In this document: in pieces, positions 39,301 through 45,300 of the stretch
Position numbering within the stretch: position 1 is the first letter of the stretch
How the letters are laid out: each line of letters opens with the position of its first letter
Source of the DNA: Trichobilharzia regenti
Lineage: Eukaryota; Platyhelminthes; Trematoda; Strigeidida; Schistosomatidae
Reading direction: 5' to 3'
Assembly: GCA_944472135.2 (NCBI GenBank)
Contig: OX235265.1
Location: 55,935,112-55,999,111 of the forward strand
DNA: 64,000 nucleotides
Notes under the pieces: generated by a model
The model's database searches: none
Told to the model about the DNA's origin: nothing
Seen by the model: the letters and a program-made list of their open reading frames with translations, nothing else
Position numbers and translations under genes: made by a program

Positions 39301-42300
39301 GATTGTCGGAACACAAGAATTTAGCTAAGGTAAGAATGGTTGACCCCGAGAAGATGAGTAATTTAGAAAAAAGCTCAGCACTACATTGCACTGCGTGCAT
39401 TAACACACAATAGACTGGGAGAGGGTTAAGATTCTAAGAAGTGATCTATATAGGTGGAGAGAGAGATTGATTACTGAATCCTGGTTCATTAAGTCTACAC
39501 CCAACACATGCAATAGAAATGACTCAATGCAAATACCAGAAATATGGAAGATATTATTACCGCCAGTCAAATCAGAAGAGGATAATAAGTACTGTTAAAA
39601 TTTACTGTAATTCTCATTATAACACTCTTACAAGTTATTTATTTGACTAAAAAATCATCTTATTGACTGAAAACACTTGTCTTATTTCACATCCTATTGT
39701 ATTTTATTGATAACACTAATATTTTCAAAAGAATGGATACTGAACAAAGAGTACTCTTTTCGATAAATTCATCATCAGGCTCTACATTTATACATACATT
39801 ATAGTGAATGAATGAGTTAGTGTTATGAACGACATTAATGTTTAAATAACATCGAATCAATAATATTGATAGATTACAGCTGAAACGCATCAACATAGAA
39901 TAAGCTGAATGTCAGAAACATTAGGAAAGATAATAGTACAAATTCATAAGTTTATAGCTTCTACTGAAGGCCAGGGCAATAGTAGGGGCTGAACTTGCTT
40001 CTTTTGGACACAGAGTGCTGGTTGTTTGAGGCGAATCGCAACAGCCTCTGCTGTTTGGAGCCTGCGGTGCTTCGATGTTTTTGGTAATTTATTTGGCACC
40101 CGGTATAATATAGAGAAGGATTCATCTGAGCTGGCTTTGTGTCCTGTTTACACCAGATGTTCCAATATCGAGCTGTTAATAGTTTTCACTACACCTTTAC
40201 TTAGCCATGATGGAAGATGTTCTCGAGCACGATAAATCAAGTTCCTAGAGCAACGACCAATATAACTGGCTCCACAAGCACAGTTGAATTGATAGACACT
40301 CATTCATTCACTATAATGTATGTATAAATGTAGAGCCTGATGATGAATTTATCGAAAAGAGTACTCTTTGTTCAGTATCCATTCTTTTGAAAATTTTAAC
40401 ACTAATATTGTTTCCGAATGTACTCTATCTTCCTTTCTGTTTCACGCAAGTCTTATATTGAATTTATTCAAATGTCTCATCAATTTCTATTCATGTATAT
40501 AAACGTAGCAAAAAGTTGTGAGTACCTTGATATGATTATGAGCAATATATTGTGCTCGAAACGTCGTTAGGAAATATGACTGCATAACACTGTGTGACTT
40601 TATCAAAATAGAATTTTATCCATATTGGATCGGTTAACCTACTCTATGAATAAAAATGTCATTTAATTTAATATAACAACACATGTGATCTAGGTTTGAT
40701 TCCCGGCTGACGCATATCTAAATCTTGCTTAGTTTACTAATAGTCAGTAGTAAGCTCACTAAAGTGAAAAGGTTCGGTGTGAAGGTATGGACTTTACCCA
40801 GTAAAATAGCAAACAGATTCTAAGTCATCATAAAAAGCTTGGAACTTTATGCTTTGCTCGGAAAGGAAAGAATTAAAAAGCTAAGTGATTACCGCTAAAA
40901 GTAGGCAGTTTTATTTTGAGTGAAAAAGGCAATTGTTTCTTACTTGTATTTTTGTTTGACGATCCGCAACAGTTTTTAAAGGGCAAACATGGCAACAATC
41001 ATATAATTAGGGCTAATTTTGGATCGCTGCCTGTATAATAGCATTGGCAAACAGTGTGAATGTTGACTTCTTACGATTTTGTCCATAAACTTTAACAAAT
41101 ATATAAATCCCTCCCACAGTAACTTAAAGGAACTAATAATGTAATAATAATGATTTTTTTCATTATGGCGTTTGACTTCTTTGTAAGGATATGAAATTTA
41201 GCCAGTCTGTTGATTTAGGAGTGAATTTTCATTCATCGGTCTTTCTTTGTTCTAATATCAAATACTTTCATATATAGTTCTGTTATTTTATGTACAACTG
41301 TTTCTTCTAGTGTATCTTTTCAGTGACTGTTATTCACAAAAAAGAATATTTTCTCAGATATTAGCAAACAATAAAGTCAAAACAGTTCCGTCAAAATTAC
41401 AATATTAAATGTTTTTCACCAGCCGAAAATGGGAATAACAAGGATATATTGGAATACTAGCAATAACAACCAAAACAATCATATTTTCCCTTAATATTAT
41501 TTGAAAGTTATTGAAATTATACAGCTGATTCATTTCTACATAAGACTTTTATAGTTCATTGAGAGTATCGGGAAAAGAATTTTAAGGCTAAGGTAAGTAT
41601 GTTGAAAGACACAAATTATCGTGAAATGTTGTATGAAGGATAAAGTGCTTACCAAGCTGCCTGAAGACGTCCGCTTCCAATTCATTAAGCCCTGAGATGC
41701 TCATTTACTTCGATGTGTTTTGAAAGGTTGAAAAGAAAACCTTTAAAACTGTCCTGGTAATCCTTATCAAAATAAACTTAAAATAGCATTTTGGCCAAGT
41801 TACATTATTTAATAAACAAAAGAAATACGCATTCTACCCTTTCTATACTACTGTATAAATTTGGAAGTTTGTAAAGTCAAGTAAAGTCACCCTATGTTTT
41901 TAATTAAGTTAGGAAACAGGGAAGAGGTGAAATATCCATGATCGAAACTTTTAAATTTTATTAAACACTGGGATGAGTCATATTGACACAATGAATTCAA
42001 AGTCCTGGGGACCTATCATGTTTCCCCCAAAAGATGCACCCAAATAATTCATTACTGAAATCAGTGGCCTTACAGTTTATTGAATGATTGAAAGTATTCA
42101 AAGGCCTTGTCAGCAGACTTTATCAACAAAATACATCTAAGAAGTTACACTAGTTATACAATGACAACTGACTTAAGTCTTAGTTGTTTGATAACCACAC
42201 CAAACTGCTCATAAAATTGAAACAAGAGATTTTCTAACTGGCTAGGAACGTTTAACTGCAATTGCTACTATATGATATCCTCTTCTGACTTTCCAAAAGG

Positions 42301-45300
42301 CCTGATTTGCTCCGCAAAAAGAAAATATGAATTATTACCTAAAGAACTGCTATGTGGTGATTGAGTTTTGTGCATAGTATGGTCCTATTTAAACTTTAAT
42401 GTGTTAGGTTTGAATGTCAGCTACCATTTTTCTATCTCCAGGATTGAAATTCGTAGATCACAACAGAACATGGTTAGTGTTAAATTAACAGTTATAGGTT
42501 GTTATTAGGCATTTAATATTACGAAATGTTCTCTTCTCTCATTAAACAGTCTACGGATTAGCATATTGGGTAGTATGTAATAAGTATACAGTGTCAAATA
42601 AGCACTGGCTTTGAAGAGACGGACATTACAATTTTATTTTTTAAATAACAGAGCAGTTTTTCTTAAATATGATGTCACTAGCGTGTCTGAATTGAAATGT
42701 TCAGTCAGTGTTCTAGACTAAAACCTAAAGTATTAGATTTTTATAGGATGTATGTAGATACTTATTGATAGGACTAATCAGATGATCTCAGACAAAAACA
42801 CCTTCATGTGTTTCATCTGTTGTTCAGTTTAGCACGCATATGTACATACGGACAAACTTAGACCACTTAGTTGAAATACCTTTGAATTGCCTAAAGGAGC
42901 ATGTAAATCAGTGATAATGATTTCGAAGAAATCGTCTGCTTCTGTAGAATGTATTGTTAGAATATTAGATTTAGCAGGTCTATGAAGAGCTAAACGTCAG
43001 TATTTAGAAGGCAGAAGTTTCTAATTGTTTGCATCATGTCAAAACTTTGTAGTAGTAATAAATGAAATAACGTTCATTAGATATTTTTACACAAGTTGCA
43101 CATTAAAAGAATGTCAAGTAAACAATATTAAACATTTAGAAAATTACTTGACTGTACAACTTTTCAAACTGTTTCATATATTTTCTTTCTAATTCAGCTA
43201 ATTCTTTATAAAATTGAACTTCCAACTGTAAACCATCATATTGAATTCTTTTCAAAGCTCGAACACGCCTTCGTATTATGGGATGTAAACTTTGAAATGA
43301 AAAGTAAATATTTTTGATGTCAGTGAATTGACTGAATGAAATACTTTTCTAGGAAAATAACCACAGTGTAAAAATCAACTGGGTAACTTTTCAAAACTGA
43401 CATCTTGTTTTAGTAAGAGCTTATTAAATAGCTACACTGTTATATGCATCAAAAAGCAATTTTCCAATTTTATCTTTAATCACTAAAAAACTATTTATTA
43501 TTCGTTATTTGTGTTCGTAGTGGGACATGGCGCATCTATAGCACACCTGTATTGTACTTCATTATCTGCCTTCAGTTTCAGCTGTCACCACGATTGCCCG
43601 CAATTTTCACATCCTTTTCATTTAAACTTCTCCGTGTGACCCTAGGAAGCCCATGTGATTACTTCCCATTTGGATTACAGTTGAAGACCTGGAGTGTGAT
43701 GTGACTCAGAGGTCTCTTCAGAGTATATCCAATCAATCTACATATCCCTCTGCATATTTGTCGGGTAATAAAAACTTCTCTGGCTCTTTGCCTGCAGAGG
43801 CCCTTTGTTGCTTATCCTTTCCATGAGGACATCAGATTTTAGTGTTGAGACGCCGGAAGCAGGTGTTGATGAAAATATGTAGCACCCTGAAGAAAGTGCC
43901 TTAGGTGATGCATGTTAGGTGAAACTCTTTTTGCACAAGGATTAGGAGTTATGAAGTACCGAAATTAATTAATCATCTGCAATACTCAGACTGTATGAAT
44001 ACATGACATATGTATATGTGGTGCACTTAGGCATGTATAAAACATTGAGTGGAAGATTATGCCAAAGTATTTACCATTCCCCTCATTCGTCACTCCCAAG
44101 TTAGTCCAAAGAGATTGATGGACGTAACCTTGATGTTATAAAATTGAGTTGTTTTTGTTCAAACGTAATGAAGTAGGGGTTAAACAAATCCTGTTCAGCT
44201 ACTGAACAGAGTGGTTATGATATTGTGTGACGCATGCATACGGTCTACAGTTTCTTCCTCACATTGTGAGCCAGTCTTTGATGTTCTATACAACCTTTTC
44301 AACATGACACATATCGCAGGCACATAAGAGACAAATTTGTCTGGACAGGAATTAATCGTGATGTATAGGAATTGATTCTCTTTGGTGTACACTGACATTT
44401 ATCTGGAGTGTATTGAAATTATTTGCTTACTTCCTTAGATTTTTGCCACTTGCACTACATATTCTACCCATGTACACAGGGAAATTATTCTCATTTTTGT
44501 GAATGTGTTTACTTGGTGGCATCAGCAGCTCTATATTACATGTTACCACCGAAACTTTACTCGATTTTTCATGAAAACAAGAATAATCCAGGATGGATAT
44601 CTTTCTACTGGGATAGCAGGCAAAGAAAATAACTAGAATCTGTTACTTTTTCGAACGTTTTGGATACAATGGGATGCAAACATATTGAAAACAATTTATA
44701 TTAGGCAGCCCAAATGAACTTTTAAGATATTTTCATCATTTTTTTATGGGATTGTTACTGGCAGTGGACAATGGGGAAGGGAACAGATCACTAGTAGTCC
44801 TTCCACTAAGCACTCAACTACCCTTAAGTGGATATGCAGTGTAACTGAGCGGAGTTGTTTTATGTTATCGCACTTTGTATTCTTGATTAGGTGCCTGCTT
44901 GGTATCTGTAGTTATGCGCAGTTACTTACAGGCACCCTACTATAAAACTTTCAAGGTTATCGGCCAGAAAGACAGTTTCTTCGTCACCGATAATTTGATT
45001 CTTAATCGCTTGATGACAACCATAACCCTATGATCTCTGACTACAAGAAGACACAATGATTCACAACTGTCCGGGGACCTAAGGCCTAAGCCTCTCTACC
45101 ACACAGAATCACTGACTGACTTGACATTAGTTTTGAAAATTCGAATCCTTGTCCTTACAAGTTTTAAATGCTGTAGATTTCCATACTGTTTTCAGAGCCG
45201 AAAAGAGCGTCGTCGGAAAAATATCTGCTTTGTTTTCATTATTATCAATCATCAGCGAAATAAAGATCTTCTAGTCTTTTATGTAATTCTGACGCATGGC

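Larger units (their letters stand above)
39676..40624 (+). repeat. Terminal repeat of the PLE, right inverted copy, split by an insertion
   Basis: 39676-39723 and 40397-40624 together match the left copy in inverse orientation. The break holds a 673-bp insert with TAACACTAATATT duplicated on both sides (39711-39723 and 40397-40409). Confidence 0.85.

Noticed and set aside
44423..44632. 69-codon ORF present in both inverted-repeat arms
   Set aside because: Its conservation follows from the near identity of the arms and is no independent evidence of coding; no domain recognised.
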